64,000 nt of DNA from Branchiostoma floridae. Its lineage: Eukaryota; Chordata; Leptocardii; Amphioxiformes; Branchiostomatidae. The position numbers and the translations under genes are program-made. Of this stretch, positions 24,291-36,010 are shown piece by piece. The notes under the pieces are model-generated. The model was not told the origin of the DNA, made no database searches, and saw only the letters and a list, made by a program, of their open reading frames with translations. The stretch lies in contig NW_023365758.1 of the NCBI RefSeq assembly GCF_000003815.2, positions 300,657-364,656 on the forward strand, read 5' to 3'. Positions within the stretch are counted from its first letter, which is position 1. Every line of letters starts with the position of its first letter.

Positions 24291-27200
24291 GAGGTAGTCC
24301 CTTCAAATTCAATACTTAAACTCATTGAGTGACACAAGCATTATAGTCCTGTCTATATACCACCTGTCAACTTAAGTTATGTCAACTTAAGTTATACCAG
24401 ATATTGACAGTTTTAAGACTGTTTGTTAATGTATTAAATAGATCATATCAGTTGGTATTAATATTATTCTGGCTTTGTTATCCAAACTTTTGAAGGAATA
24501 ATATGGGGAGTTAGCAGGTATTTAGTTGTAAATAGTTTTTGGAGCTGAATTTTTTTTCTGACCCTTGCAAACATTTCTCTCTTATAAGCCTTCAGTTTTA
24601 ATTCCGGTCACACAGTCCAGGGCACCGTGTCGTCTTAGACACCTCATAAGTAAATCAGGAGAGCGCAGAATGAACAGAAGATGACAGGCGCAGAAGTAAC
24701 GCAAGACCTGGAACAAATCCGGCTCAACAGAAACCGCCTGCCCTTAACTGTGGTGTGGTACAAACTGGTGGTGACATGAAATCACATGCAAACGTGGTCA
24801 GAGTGTAGTTAATTGATCAACACTGGTATCTTTTGAATATGAGTACACAGTACACAGAGCTTTCTTAGGTTAGGTCTCTTTGCTTTTTGTACTAAAAAAA
24901 TTGTAGTGCAAAGAATGCCTTAGACATTTGTATGTATCCGAGCACTTGAAGATCATGACCAGAGCATAAGGCACATGATGTCAGGAAAGAAAAATTGAGG
25001 CCTCTTTAGTTCACATCTTGCTTGAGGGAAAAGCTGATACTGATAGATGCATGTTTTGTCTTGTAACACAACTTTCTGACTGAAATCACGGTGGGACAGC
25101 TGCTAGTTTTGAATTAGAATATACTCACGAAGAATCTTTGTCGTAAGTTCAAACAGAGGACGTTTATGATAATTTTCATGAAAATTTAAATTTTAAGAAT
25201 TTGCACAATTCAACTTATAGGGACATTGAATTAACAGAATAACTTTGTTGCGCAACAATTGTACAAGGTACAAATCTTGGCATGTATGCTACAGTTCTAT
25301 AAGGCTAATCTACTTGATACAAGGGTGCAAGGTATGGGATGAAAATGGCCTTTTACAATCATTGGAGGGATTGAATTTAAACGAAAAAAAAGGGGAGGGG
25401 CTCCTGACAACACCCTCCCGACATTCTCAAATGCAGTGTGGCTCTTCTAAGACCTGTTGAGTAGTGTGCTAATGGTCCAAAACAAGCAAGAAGGGCTTCA
25501 GAAGCACAAGTGAACTTCGAGGGTACAAAGTAGCCAGACCCCCACACTTGAATGTTGACAGCAAAGAACAGATAAGACCAGACTAAGTTTGTTGATCGAA
25601 TATCGTCTGGAATTTTAAAGCGAGAGGGAGAAGAATAAATGCATCTCTCCAGTCAGTTAAAAGACTTTCCTAAAACTGTTTTGCCCCTGCATACAACATG
25701 TCTGTTTATATGAAGATGCTGTTTTTTTAATGGACAATGACCTCAAGTCAGAGATTGGGTCTTTGTACACAACGAAGACCGGAAAAGTCAGTCAGAAACT
25801 TAAACTCTTAATGTTTGAATGTCAGTGTAGAATTTTTCCAATATCCGCTGTTCTGTACTCCCTCATTGATACTCTCACAAACATCCTTTGCTTTGCTGGG
25901 AATGGATGTGTTTTGAGCGTGCTCTCGGACAGGGTCGGAGCCAACCCACCATGACTTAACATCACAATAATTGGCGTGGTCAGTGTCGAGCCTTCCGATT
26001 CGCAAATCCTATCGGATCTCTCCCGACAATTCCGTCAAGCTTGGCATACTCTTTAACGTCGCTCGCTGATTGCACAGCGTCAGCGGCAAACTGCAACTGT
26101 GATGCATCGGGATAAGCAAAACCGACGAGGCAAGAATTAATGATGTTGTTCCTTCCCTCCCTGCCTATTCTCTCCCCGACAACTATCACCATGCTTATGA
26201 CAGTGTATGGGGAAGTCGGCTTCCTGTGTCTCGGAAGCTCCATTTAGCTCGGTGACCGTTCGTGCCTTCCCCATTGTTTCTCTGTCAAGCTTGTTGGTTT
26301 CTTCGGTGGTTATTTGTATATAATTTACGTAAATGTCTCAAATGGGCCTCCTTTCATAAGCGTTCATCGCGGCAGCCTCCAGTGGAATTTCACAAAAGAA
26401 AGTCAAATGTCCATTTAAGAGTTACTGTTGACATCTTGGCCGCGCAAATTGGACCAAACACTACTGGGGGGTTGTGTACCGCATAGGGAACTCTTGTGTA
26501 AGTATTCCTCAATAGAGTTGTGGCAGATGCATCAACTGACATCGTCATACGTACCAGCCGTTTTGTGTTGTCTATTACTAATTAACAGGCTGAAGAAATA
26601 AATTGTTTGGTTTCCAGTGTTTCGGCCGTCAGAGTTGTATAAATGTTACTGCTGTTGCTAAAGCAATGAGACAGAAGACTTTATATGATGTTTGCGTTAA
26701 GTGGAAAAACATTGTCATCAGGTGTTTCTTTTTTTGTTCTTTTAAGGCCACTAGAATTTGATTTGTTGGTTCTCGGAAAAATAATGAAAACAAAGCTTGA
26801 GGACCTTCATGTTTTATACTTTATACTTTATTTTATGCTGTGATTGAATAACTCATATTACATATTAACATTTTCATCCTTGCCCTTTATTTTATGATGT
26901 CCGCTTGCTGTACTTTCACCTTAAATTGTCCGAAAGTAAGGAAGTATATTGGACTTTGGAATGACCCGAGGAATTTAAGGATTACAATTATTGTAAGAAA
27001 GCTGAAGACAAAACTGCATTTTTAAAAGTTTATCATAATAGGTGGCATGACACTACAACTTTCTAGATCTATATTATTATTGGATTTGATTTATGGAATT
27101 TCAAGCCTCTTGAATGTTTTTTGAAAATGAACATCTACAAAAAACAAATCTTATAAACTAGTGAAAGATGTAACGATATGTCTATCATGTTTAGGTTCAA

Positions 27201-29370
27201 GTTGTTGACATATTTTGCAGTCCTGATAATTCTTCAAATTGGTGGTAATTTTGAGCCAAAGAGTACATGTATAGGCAAGGGGTCATCACGAACATACCAA
27301 AACAGATGTTCTCACATTCAGCTGATAGGTATTTTTATGACAATTGTTTGGAACCGGTCCAACATAACAATGTATGTATGATATGGGGTTAGAGATATGC
27401 CAAAACAGATGTTCGCACATTCCAGGGTTCTAGCCTGGATTTTTTATTTTAGCGTAATGCTAATGGCAAGGTAGCGAACAACCTATTAGGGGTGTGATGT
27501 GGAAGGGAGGTCTTGGCCCTTCCAAGGTGAGAAAAGTAGTGAAAGAGTTGGCATGATAAGGGTACCTGTCTGTTAACATCACATGTAATTTAAAGGACTT
27601 TTTGTTTTGGTCAGTTTGGGCTAGTGGCATATGATCATTTTTCATATTTCATTAGACATTTTCAACAAGTTGATAATAGCAAAGTACCACTACGCTTGTT
27701 GGAAATTAGCGCAGTGGTTCTCATTTTAGCGTCGTGGTCAGGAATTATAGCGTAGTGGCCCGTTTCGCTAAAAATTCACTACCTCTGCTAGAACCCTGCA
27801 TTCATAGTCCCGCACCATGGCACAGGCCCTCTGTCCTGAGTACACCTCTGCTAGCTAATTGTGTCTGCTGCATGCCAATGCCTTCCACGTCTTTCCTCAC
27901 TTGATTAATCGCCAGGGAACTTTTAAGGCTCGGCCTTAAGAAAACTGCACGGTCCCTGCCAAGAGGGTTAGCTCCCGTAAATTTGACCTGAAGTGATCAC
28001 AAAAACCACTCTTATCGACGCTTGCAGTCTTCTCCTATGTCGTATTAAGGATGGTAACATATACAGGATATGCAGAGTGTCTGTGTATGTGAAATGTGCC
28101 TGTTGAAAGCAGTGTTTGTGTCTGTAGGAACTTGGTTTGAACTTGACTTGCCCGGGACCCTCTCCGTCAGACAGGTAACCCGACCCTGTAACCGAAACCC
28201 GCACCCCAGCCGCCATGTTTGAGTAGAGCGCAGTAGCTGAGGGCTACCTGACACATTCTTACAGGGAGAAAGTGACACACTGCAGGGGTTGGCGAGAAGG
28301 TTGTCAGGGCTTAATGAAATTAAGGACAAGATACACATTTCTCTTTACTGTTACGTACTTCACTCGGTGGGGTGGAGTTAATAATGTACATGTACAAATT
28401 AAGATATAGATACAGAGGTTGTGTCAGACGCAAGGGCTAAGTACATATCTTGTTTTTACAGAGAGACATTTGCAAGGTTGGGTCTGAAGAGTGTCAGGGC
28501 TTGAAGTGTATGCCTTAAGATTTATTAGTTACACACCTAAAAGCTTTCTTTGTAGGAGGCTAGGAGTGTCTGTATGGTATGTTAGGTGTGTTAGGTCCCG
28601 AACAATGGCACGGATGGCAGAAAATGAGTGACTTCCATCTAGTTTCTTTGCCGAGTGTACCCACTGTCCAGAATTCTATGCACAGCTCTACTTTTGGGTG
28701 CACCAAAGTGTATAATGTACCCGATATTTCAGGCGCTGGCATGTTGTATACATGCCTGCTCACCTGTGGCTTTGTTTAGTCTCCGATTTCCAGGGTACGA
28801 ACTAGGAAGCATATCTTTCAACTCGTTCTTTAAAAGGTTTTTACCTTTGCCTGGTAGATTATTTTGGTTTTACCCCTGTTTGTTGTTGCATGCCAAGGAA
28901 GTAAAATATTGTTCTTGGCTTGCCTGTGTGTCTGTCTTTGTGTCTGTGTGTGTTTCTGCATTTAGCAGTGTACACAATACAATGTTGTTTTTACAGACTT
29001 TGCTCCTTAGTTGTCAAGTTTTATCAGGATTAATTATTATCAACTTATACTTCTCAGCAAGGATTTTAAAGTGTAATTTTGCCCATTACTTCTTGGTACT
29101 TTGATTTTGTTTTGGCTTGTTTTTCCACTTGAAAATTCTCACATCCGAGTAATAGAATTAACTCGGCATTGTCCTAAGCGTTGTAACCATGCTTGCAGGG
29201 AATTTATTCCATTAAATCGCGCCTGTGGATAAAGTTGGTTGAATGGCTTAAGTTTTATTGCGAAAAAATACAATTTTCGGGGCATTATTTGGGATTAAAG
29301 ACTTGTGAGTAAGAGGTAGGGGAATAAAGTAGACCCTGATGAAATCCTCTGCTTTGTGTTCATGTGTTGA
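24291..29370. other. non-coding, no gene recognised; minus-strand YY1-like start at 28216
   Basis: No domain-bearing exon. GC-richer blocks lie at 24595-24780, 25960-26480 and 27890-28220. At 28219-28209 the minus strand reads AACATGGCGGC, again YY1-like, with an ATG (28216-28214) opening MAAGVRVSVTGSGYLSDGEG. I found no second exon. Around 27430-27790 there are traces of a degraded repeat (TAGCGTAGTGG, TTAGCGCAGTGG). Confidence 0.45.
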
Positions 29371-29815
29371 TGATTGACCAGGTGGGGTTAGTGGTGTTGG
29401 GGACCTATTCAGGGAATGATCCTATAATGGTGTTTTGGAAGCAGTAGTTTTGTGGGGTGACCTACAGGCGTGTGCTCAGGGTTCTCGCCATTTTTTTTTT
29501 ACACAGCGTCACGTGGCACAGGCATGAGTAACGGGTGGTAGGTGGTGGCATTGGTTGCTTGGTGGTATTGTGGCATCCTCTCCCTGAAAATTTTGATGCT
29601 TAATCGTCAGACACCTTCTTTTGAAGGCCAAATGCTGTGAAATTTGACTTTGACTTTATTTGGATCCACATTTACCTTGATTGTCAATGATTGACCAGGC
29701 GGGGTTAGTGGTGTTGGGGACCTATTCAGGGAGTGATCCCATAATGGTGTTTTGGAGGCAGCAGGTTTGTGGGGTGACCTACAGGCGTGTGTGCAGGGTT
29801 CTCACCAGCATTTTT
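29371..29815. repeat. direct repeat of about 125 bp separated by about 316 bp
   Basis: GATTGACCAGGTGGGGTTAG...CAGGGTTCTCGCC at 29373-29489 is repeated with few changes at 29689-29806 (GATTGACCAGGCGGGGTTAG...). The second copy runs into the dispersed CTCCAAGCAGATCCTA repeat at 29850-29905. Confidence 0.8.
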
Positions 29816-30219
29816 TTCCACAACGTAGGGGGCACTACTAGTATTAGTCTCCAAGCAGATCCTATGGTGCCATAAGATAGCATCAAAGCTGGTCAAGGAG
29901 TATAGCCAGCCAAAGGGAGTCAAATGTGGGTTTGATACTATATATTACGCCACCGTAGATCTGGTTGGAGATTATTCTAGTGTCTCACTCTCAGCATGGT
30001 AAAGCCCAGGCACAGGCATTAGTATATTGGGGGAGGGGGGCTGGGACAATCCTCCCTTTGAAATTTGTAACAGTCAGGCACACTATTTTCTGCATTTTGA
30101 ATGCCAAATTCTATGAAATGAAGCTCAAATTTTGGGGCTTTGTTAGAAAACAAGAGAGAAGCGTCTTATGCTAGTTGAAACACGTTGTAGTGGCAGAAAT
30201 CACAACATAGGGGCCCCTA

Positions 30220-31050
30220 CGCTCAATTGTGCACAGCTGGCCGGAATACACATAGAAACGTGGCAAAAACGTCAAGAAATGTTGCGTTTTAACGTAAGCT
30301 GAATCGCCACATTTCCCAGGGAAGCCGTTGTGCCACAGGGTGGCGGCACCCTTTGAGGGATACAGACATCGAGCACTTGGACTTGTCACCGAGATTTGGG
30401 ACAAATCATGGGACTTACCCGCTTGTTAACTCTCACTTAGTGAAATCTCCTGATCCCGTAATGTGCTCGCTTTTCTCGCTCACCTTTGTTGTCGAGTCAC
30501 TGACACACATGTGGGTGTATGGTACAGGTATTGCAACTCTGCACAGGACAATACGGAAACATGATTGTCAGTACGATCACAAGAGATGCATTATGTCACA
30601 ATCGAAGATGCTTTGATCAAAAGGACAGTTTTCGTAGATTCCTTGTCTTGGAATGTCGTTAAATGAATTTTTCATTTGTTGGTGTATAGTACAGGTATTG
30701 CAACTCTGCGCAGTACAATACGGAAACATGACTATCCTCTTTGTTGGTGCGATCACAAGAGATTGTTACGTCACAATTGAGGAAGCTCTGATCAAAAGGA
30801 CAGTTTTCGTACATTCCTTGTCTTGGAATGTCGTTAAAAATGTTTCATCCGAGGTAATTGCGCCCAATTTCGGTGTTTCTTCCCAGAAGACCGGCGTCAG
30901 AGTCCCCGGTTGCGGTTTCGCCCGCGGAGAGCAGCGATAGAACGTGGCAGATTCCCTGAAATGTTGCGTTTTAATGAGCATTGAATCATCCCAGTTACTT
31001 GGGAGGCCTTTGTGTGGCGATGTAGCGGCCCTCTTTGAGGGATTAACGGT
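30220..31050. repeat. nested direct duplications
   Basis: Inner pair: TACAGGTATTGCAACTCTGC ... CTTGTCTTGGAATGTCGTTAAA at 30533-30662 and 30690-30837, period 157. Outer pair: AACGTGGC ... GAAATGTTGCGTTTTAA ... CTTTGAGGGAT at about 30253-30361 and 30942-31043. The nesting implies at least two duplication events. Confidence 0.75.
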
Positions 31051-32413
31051 AATTGCGATGATGTGCCATTACTCTATTCCTCATGTACAGACAGACAGAC
31101 CGTCATCGTTAATTATACAGCAGGTACTTCTTACTACATCCAGATCTTGTGTACCTCTTTGTGTTCTTACGGGCAACAGGATGTCGAGGATATTTCTTTT
31201 GTCGATCACATATAAAGTTTTTAGTCAGCTTTTATTGTTCATATGTGTAGATGGATGCCTACCTGTAGTGTAGTGGTCCTGTGAAACTGAAAGCTTGTCA
31301 TGCCCAAGGCAGTTACATTATGCAATTGATGGCATAGCAGTTCAGGTCAACAAACCCTTACTGGTGTTTTCTGTAATACTACTCCGTACATCATGATTTT
31401 ATCTTTAGATGATATTATAGCACCAATGTAAAATTGTTTATGTTACATCTGTACAGTTGGTGCATAATGTTATTGGACACACATATGCAATAAGCTGTTT
31501 GGTTTTGCTTTACAGTAGATGGATATAAAATATTGTAAGTGCTGGAATTGCTTGTTTATTGATTTCATCTTTAAGACATCTGGGTAGCTTTCTAAGGTGG
31601 CCTGATTGAACAGTACAAGACATTGTCAATAAGTCTTGAGATAGATCATAGAGCCTTAGTAAAACATAACAATCTACTTGTAAACAAATTTGTGAAATAT
31701 GGCCTCATCATGGTGCTGCACACATTGCCTTTAATTTAAACTAAAGCGGTACAATGAATGATGCATTTATTTATTCAATCTTGGAGACAGATGGATATCT
31801 TTCTAAAACGGTAAAAGGGCATGTACAGTATAAGACATTGTCAAGAAATCTCCAGTTAAAGCCTTAGACGTCACAAGCGACATGTAACCCTGTTTACAAG
31901 TTGGTTCTCCTCTATTAATGCTGCCAATGTTAGTTGGACAGCGACCCAGATGATCCGAGCTTGATATTTAGTCAGGAGATCGTTCCTAAGTCTTTCGTCA
32001 ACACCAGATATTAGGAGTAGAATTGTTGATACACCTTCAGGATAAGCTTGTGCAGCTCTGAAAGGAGTTCCACTGAAGAACACATCTCCTCGACAGCGCT
32101 AATCTTCTTTCCCGCTTTCTGATCTCTTATAATCCGCTCCTAAGCCTCTGTATCAGGTCCGAGGCACACATGATTGTTTTCTCGAAGAACCGGGCGCAGT
32201 GTCTTCCCGCGTACTTGGCTGGAGCTGGTTGGTTTAGCAAATGGACGGTTTACGCGATTGAGTTGCAGGGTCACGAACGAGGGCGAAAGTGCCCCTGGGA
32301 AAGTTGGATATTGTAGTTTTTTCTTAGCGCCATGTGCGGGGTCAGTGAATTAGATTCCAATCTTTTCCCAGACAACAAGTATCATTAAATCTACAAATAC
32401 TACTGCCCTCATT
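31051..32413. other. non-coding, no gene recognised
   Basis: No exon or bounded repeat was seen. 32090-32350 is less AT-rich than the rest but carries no recognised coding signature. Confidence 0.5.
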
Positions 32414-33545
32414 ATATTTCAGCCATACCATAGGTATGGTGAAATATATTGTATTCGTAATGTTTCTTTCTTTCTTTCTTTCTCCTGTCAAATCTTCAAA
32501 TCGAATCAACTCCGCCATTTTTTAACCGATTGACTTGAAATTTGGCACAAAGGTAGAGTAAGCCAATACCCTCAGGTGTTTTTTTCATTTTTTTCATATC
32601 TGCCTTTGAAATGATTTTATTGAGGTTTTTGTCAATTTTTATGTATATTTTGGGCTCCTGTACCCTGGTATTACAGCCGAATGACATGAAATTTGGTACA
32701 GAGGTGCCTTGATCATATGCTCACCTAGATTCAATTACAGTTTTGGCATACGGTACAACAAAATGCTTAATTTTGCGATTTTTGGCCATTTTTTGACCAA
32801 AAAAGAACATTTGTGGCTCCTGTAGCCTCGTTTTACAACCAAATGATCTGAAATTTGGTATGAAAGTGCCCTTCAATTATGTGCACATAAATTCAATAAA
32901 AGTTTTCCCATACGGTACAACAAAATGCTTAATTTTGCGATTTTTGGCCATTTTTTGACCAAAAAAATGACATTTTTGGCTCCTGTAGCCTCGTTTTACA
33001 ACCAAATGATCTGAAATTTGGTATAAAAGTGCCCTTTAATTATGTGCACATAAATTCAATAAAAGTTTTCCCATACGGTACAACAAAATACTTAATTTTG
33101 CGATTTTTGGCCATTTTTTTTACCAAAAAAGGACATTTTTGGCTCCTGTAGCCTCGTTTTACAACCAAATGATCTGAAAGTTGGTATAAAAGTGCCCTTC
33201 AATTATGTGCACATAAATTCAATAAAAGTTTTCCCATACGGTACAACAAAATGCTTAATTTTGCGATTTTATGGCAATTTTTTGACAAAATTTGGACATT
33301 TTTGGCTCCTGTTCCCTCGATTTACAACCTAATGACCCGTAAATTGGTAAAGGGGTGCTCTAGATATCTATTCAAATGACCCATGTATAATTTTTGGCAT
33401 GGACTACTTTAAAATGATATATTTGGGATTTTTTTGGTCATTTTCCAATGGCCAAAGGGGTCAACGACCTCAAGGCCTATTGTTTCATGAGGGAGATGGC
33501 TGAAATATGCTGTATTTGCTCTCAAGCAAATGTCGGCCTTTCTAG
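32414..33545 (+). mobile_element. Helentron/HINE-like non-autonomous element
   Basis: The right end has the Helitron-type signature: a hairpin TTTGCT-CTCA-AGCAAA (33515-33530), an 11-nt spacer, then CTAG (33542-33545). A 13-bp subterminal inverted repeat joins the two ends: ATATTTCAGCCAT at 32414-32426 and ATGGCTGAAATAT at 33496-33508. A second hairpin, CCATACC-ATA-GGTATGG, follows the left arm (32423-32439). A (TTTC)n tract (about 32464-32483) and a central 163-bp tandem array fill the interior. Subterminal inverted repeats plus a microsatellite, tandem core and 3' hairpin are the recognised layout of Helentron-associated HINE elements. No Rep/helicase coding is present. The exact 5' border is uncertain. 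Confidence 0.6.
32653..33303 (+). repeat. 163-bp tandem array, about four copies
   Basis: GGCTCCTGTAGCCTCG-type starts occur at 32653, 32815, 32978, 33141 and 33304, giving a period of 162-163 bp. Each unit holds CATACGGTACAACAAAATGC and GCGATTTTTGGCCATTTTTT. The middle copies are almost identical. It forms the core of the HINE-like element. Confidence 0.9.
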
Positions 33546-33787
33546 TTAGTTACAAAAGATACAATGGGAAGTTATAAATGGGTTAACTTTATATGATAAG
33601 AAATAAGAATCTGAAAGACATACAAGTGTATAAGTACTATAACTGCATAAGAAGGCGGCTTGACATCTGACCCAAAGAACTACCAAGTAATACTATGGAT
33701 AAAGATGAAGATTAAGGATTATGATTTTGACTTTGATGTTTTGTTCAGGTGTATGTGTGATTGTATAGCCTTCAGCCCAATGGTCTT

Positions 33788-33890
33788 ACTCTCCAAGCAG
33801 AGGTTTTGCTCTGGCCATAAAGACAAACAAAAAAGGCCCCAAAACTGGCAAAAAAACAAACAGCCGGAGAGATGCCTCTGCTTGGACAGT
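33788..33890. mobile_element. short MITE, ACTSTCCAAGCAGAGG ends
   Basis: It begins ACTCTCCAAGCAGAGG and ends CCTCTGCTTGGACAGT, a 16-bp inverted repeat with one mismatch. It belongs to the same family as 14341-14495. I see no clear target-site duplication. Confidence 0.65.
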
Positions 33891-34028
33891 ACCTGGGCCT
33901 TGCCTCATTGAAAAGCATTACCACTTTGAAACAGCTACATTGCTGAAAGAAAATCAATATATAAAGAAATCAGTTTTGTTTGTTTATTAGACGGCTATAT
34001 TGACTTTGACTTCTTTAAATTGTAACAA

Positions 34029-34067
34029 GAACAATACAATACAATACAATACAATACAATACAATAC
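34029..34067. repeat. (AATAC)n microsatellite
   Basis: Seven or more uninterrupted AATAC pentamers sit about 150 bp upstream of the first cadherin exon. Confidence 0.9.
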
Positions 34068-34212
34068 GATGGCTATATTTGTGAAGATTGTACTGTCTAA
34101 TGCTTGTTGATTCTTCAACTTGATAAGTCTATGACTTTGTATGTACGTTGTATGTACTGTTTATTGTTTTGCATCATTTTTGACCAAGTTTTTTCTCTCT
34201 CTGTATCCACAG

Positions 34213-34367
34213 GTGTCAGCATCGGACCCAGACGAAGGTGTGAACGGCCAGGTCACGTACTCGCTCCCGCCGACCCCCATCGCTAGGCAACTGCCGTTCC
34301 AGATCCAGCCGGCCACCGGGTGGATCTGCATGACGCAGGCGCTGGATCACGACACCGAACCCAGCAG
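34213..34367 (+). CDS. cadherin-repeat exon (large cadherin, FAT/Dachsous style), first exon in window
   Basis: The 155-bp exon lies between a strong acceptor (TTTTTTCTCTCTCTGTATCCACAG) and the donor CAG|GTAAGA. It encodes the second half of an extracellular cadherin repeat: VSASDPDEGVNGQVTYSL (Ca-binding DxDxG.NG), then a PFQIQPATG strand and LDHDTEPS, the position of the LDRE motif. It starts in phase 0 and ends after two bases of an Arg codon completed by the exon at 34898. GC content and codon use are much richer than the flanking intron. Cadherin repeats sit outside the cell and mediate calcium-dependent adhesion. The FAT/Dachsous assignment is a guess from tandem-repeat style, and protocadherin-like genes remain possible. 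No upstream exon is visible in the preceding 34 kb. Confidence 0.85.
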
Positions 34368-34897
34368 GTAAGACTTCTCTTTCGTGTATACTTTTTTGGT
34401 CTGAAAATGTCAAGAAAATCACAGAATTAATCATGTTCAATAATCTAGTGTTGGGAGTTTGAGATTGATTTCTGGCATTCTCGGCCAGAAGTTATATGTC
34501 CTTGGAAAAGGCACTTTACATGACTTTCCTCACTTCACTCAGGTGTACCTGAATTTGGTTGGGCAGGTAAAAGGCAAAGGAATAGGGTTGTGCTCTGCCT
34601 CCCAATACCATGCCCGAGACACAGTGGATAACAAAAATGCCCCTGCAATTCAAACCCTAGCCGATAGAGTGCCACTTCTTCCTGAGCACAAGAGCTATTT
34701 AATGCCCAAACATCGTGATAATACGGTACTTGTGATTGAAGGAGCTAGCCCAGAAAATTATTCAAATGACATCTATGGCTGCCCAAATGTCCATCCTCTC
34801 CCTACAGCCCCCAAAGCCTGTGGGACTGCTTTAACCTAGACCTCTACCTAGACCTTTCTGAAATTTTTGACTGACTTTTCTCTCTATCTATTTGCAG
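34368..34897 (+). other. cadherin intron carrying a retroelement-like relic
   Basis: The 530-bp phase-2 intron contains CTTGGAAAAGGCACTTTACATG...CCTCACTTCACTC (about 34500-34545). This is the inverse of sequence at about 45770-45815 (GTGAAGTGAGGAAAGTCGTG, AATGTGCCTTCCTTTCCAA). The 126-codon open frame from 34459 spans this repeat-derived intron and is not treated as coding. Confidence 0.6.
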
Positions 34898-35160
34898 GTA
34901 CGACTTCTCTGTCACCGCGAAGGATGGTGGGAACCTGGACGCCACGGCCTGGGTCTCCATCTTCATCCAGGATGTGAACGACAACCACCCGGAGTTCTAC
35001 CCGCTTTCGTACCCGGCAGACGTCCAGGAGAACAGCCCTGTCGGACTGGAGGTGGTCACGGTCTCCGCGTCGGACCGCGACTCCGGCCGCTTCGCTCGGC
35101 TCACGTACAGAATCGTCAGTGGCAACGGTGGCGGGAAGTTTGCCATCAACGCAAACACAG
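34898..35160 (+). CDS. cadherin-repeat exon, second exon in window
   Basis: The 263-bp exon has acceptor TCTCTCTATCTATTTGCAG and donor ACACAG|GTGAGA. It completes one cadherin repeat (YDFSVTAKDGGN, VSIFIQDVNDNHPEF with the DxNDNxP linker) and begins the next (ADVQENSPVG, VSASDRDSGRFARLTYRI, GKFAINANTG). Calcium-site residues DVNDN, the Glu of QEN and DRD are intact. It joins the previous exon in frame through a split Arg codon and ends in phase 1. With the 155-bp exon it gives about 139 residues without frameshift or stop, so these look like live exons. No exon follows in the next 28 kb on this strand. The remaining gene is either spread over very long introns, lost to rearrangement, or in unassembled sequence. 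Confidence 0.9.
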
Positions 35161-36010
35161 GTGAGAATATTGCATTCCTCTTCTATGTTAAAATCATTGT
35201 TAATCCTTACTATGTACTCTTGTGCGAAAAGAATGCCTCAGCAGAAAGAGGGTTATGCTCCAAGAAGGGATAAAGGTTGTGTCTACGACAGTGGGAGGTT
35301 AACCCGAATGAAACAATTGAAAGACAGATTCAAAAATCAAAGTCGTATAGAAGTGATTATTGAAACGTTTGATAGACTAAATTTGAACACTCCCAGATTT
35401 CGACTTTGAGTCTGGCGTAGTTATTCCAACCCCCAAAATAGTTGCTGGGATAGAAGGTAGAAGTTTCTAGAGTTTGTTACCTCTCAGGTTTTACCACTGG
35501 ATAAGCTTTCTCCGCATGGTAATGCTGAGAAATACAAGCCAACGATGCGAAGGTCTGGTATATTTGTCGAGTGTCACTCAAGTGTGAGGCATCAGGGTTC
35601 GATGGTTGTCGTCGAGGCATTCCGGCAATCTGCCGTCTAAGCTGAGAGCTTTGCAAGGAAGTACGTCTAATCTGAGTCATAATCGTGGGTATTTTCTCCG
35701 GCTGAGTGCAAAACAATGCAATCATGACGTTTCCAAGCAGTGTAGTCATCTGACCGAAAAACCCTGTCAAACAATGCTCCGTATCCAAGGATGCATTTCA
35801 TAGTAACTCTCATAAAACAGCTGCACAGTGACAGTGTCTTTACACACAGAAAAAGATGGTCGTCAAGAAAGTAATAACTTACTTTTTTTAATTTTAGAGC
35901 TATTGAGGTAACTTCAAATCAATGAGATGCATTTTTATCAGAACCCATGAGAATGTTGGCAAAATGTCCTTCATATATTCACAGCCTGATCATGTTGAAA
36001 TGTTGTAAAG
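35161..36010. other. non-coding, downstream intron of the cadherin gene
   Basis: No further cadherin motif is open here. A 103-codon minus-strand frame (35477-35788) has no recognisable features. Confidence 0.5.

Noticed and set aside
34459-34839. 126-codon frame between the cadherin exons
   Set aside because: Lies wholly in the intron and overlaps a retroelement-like repeat shared with 45770-45815.
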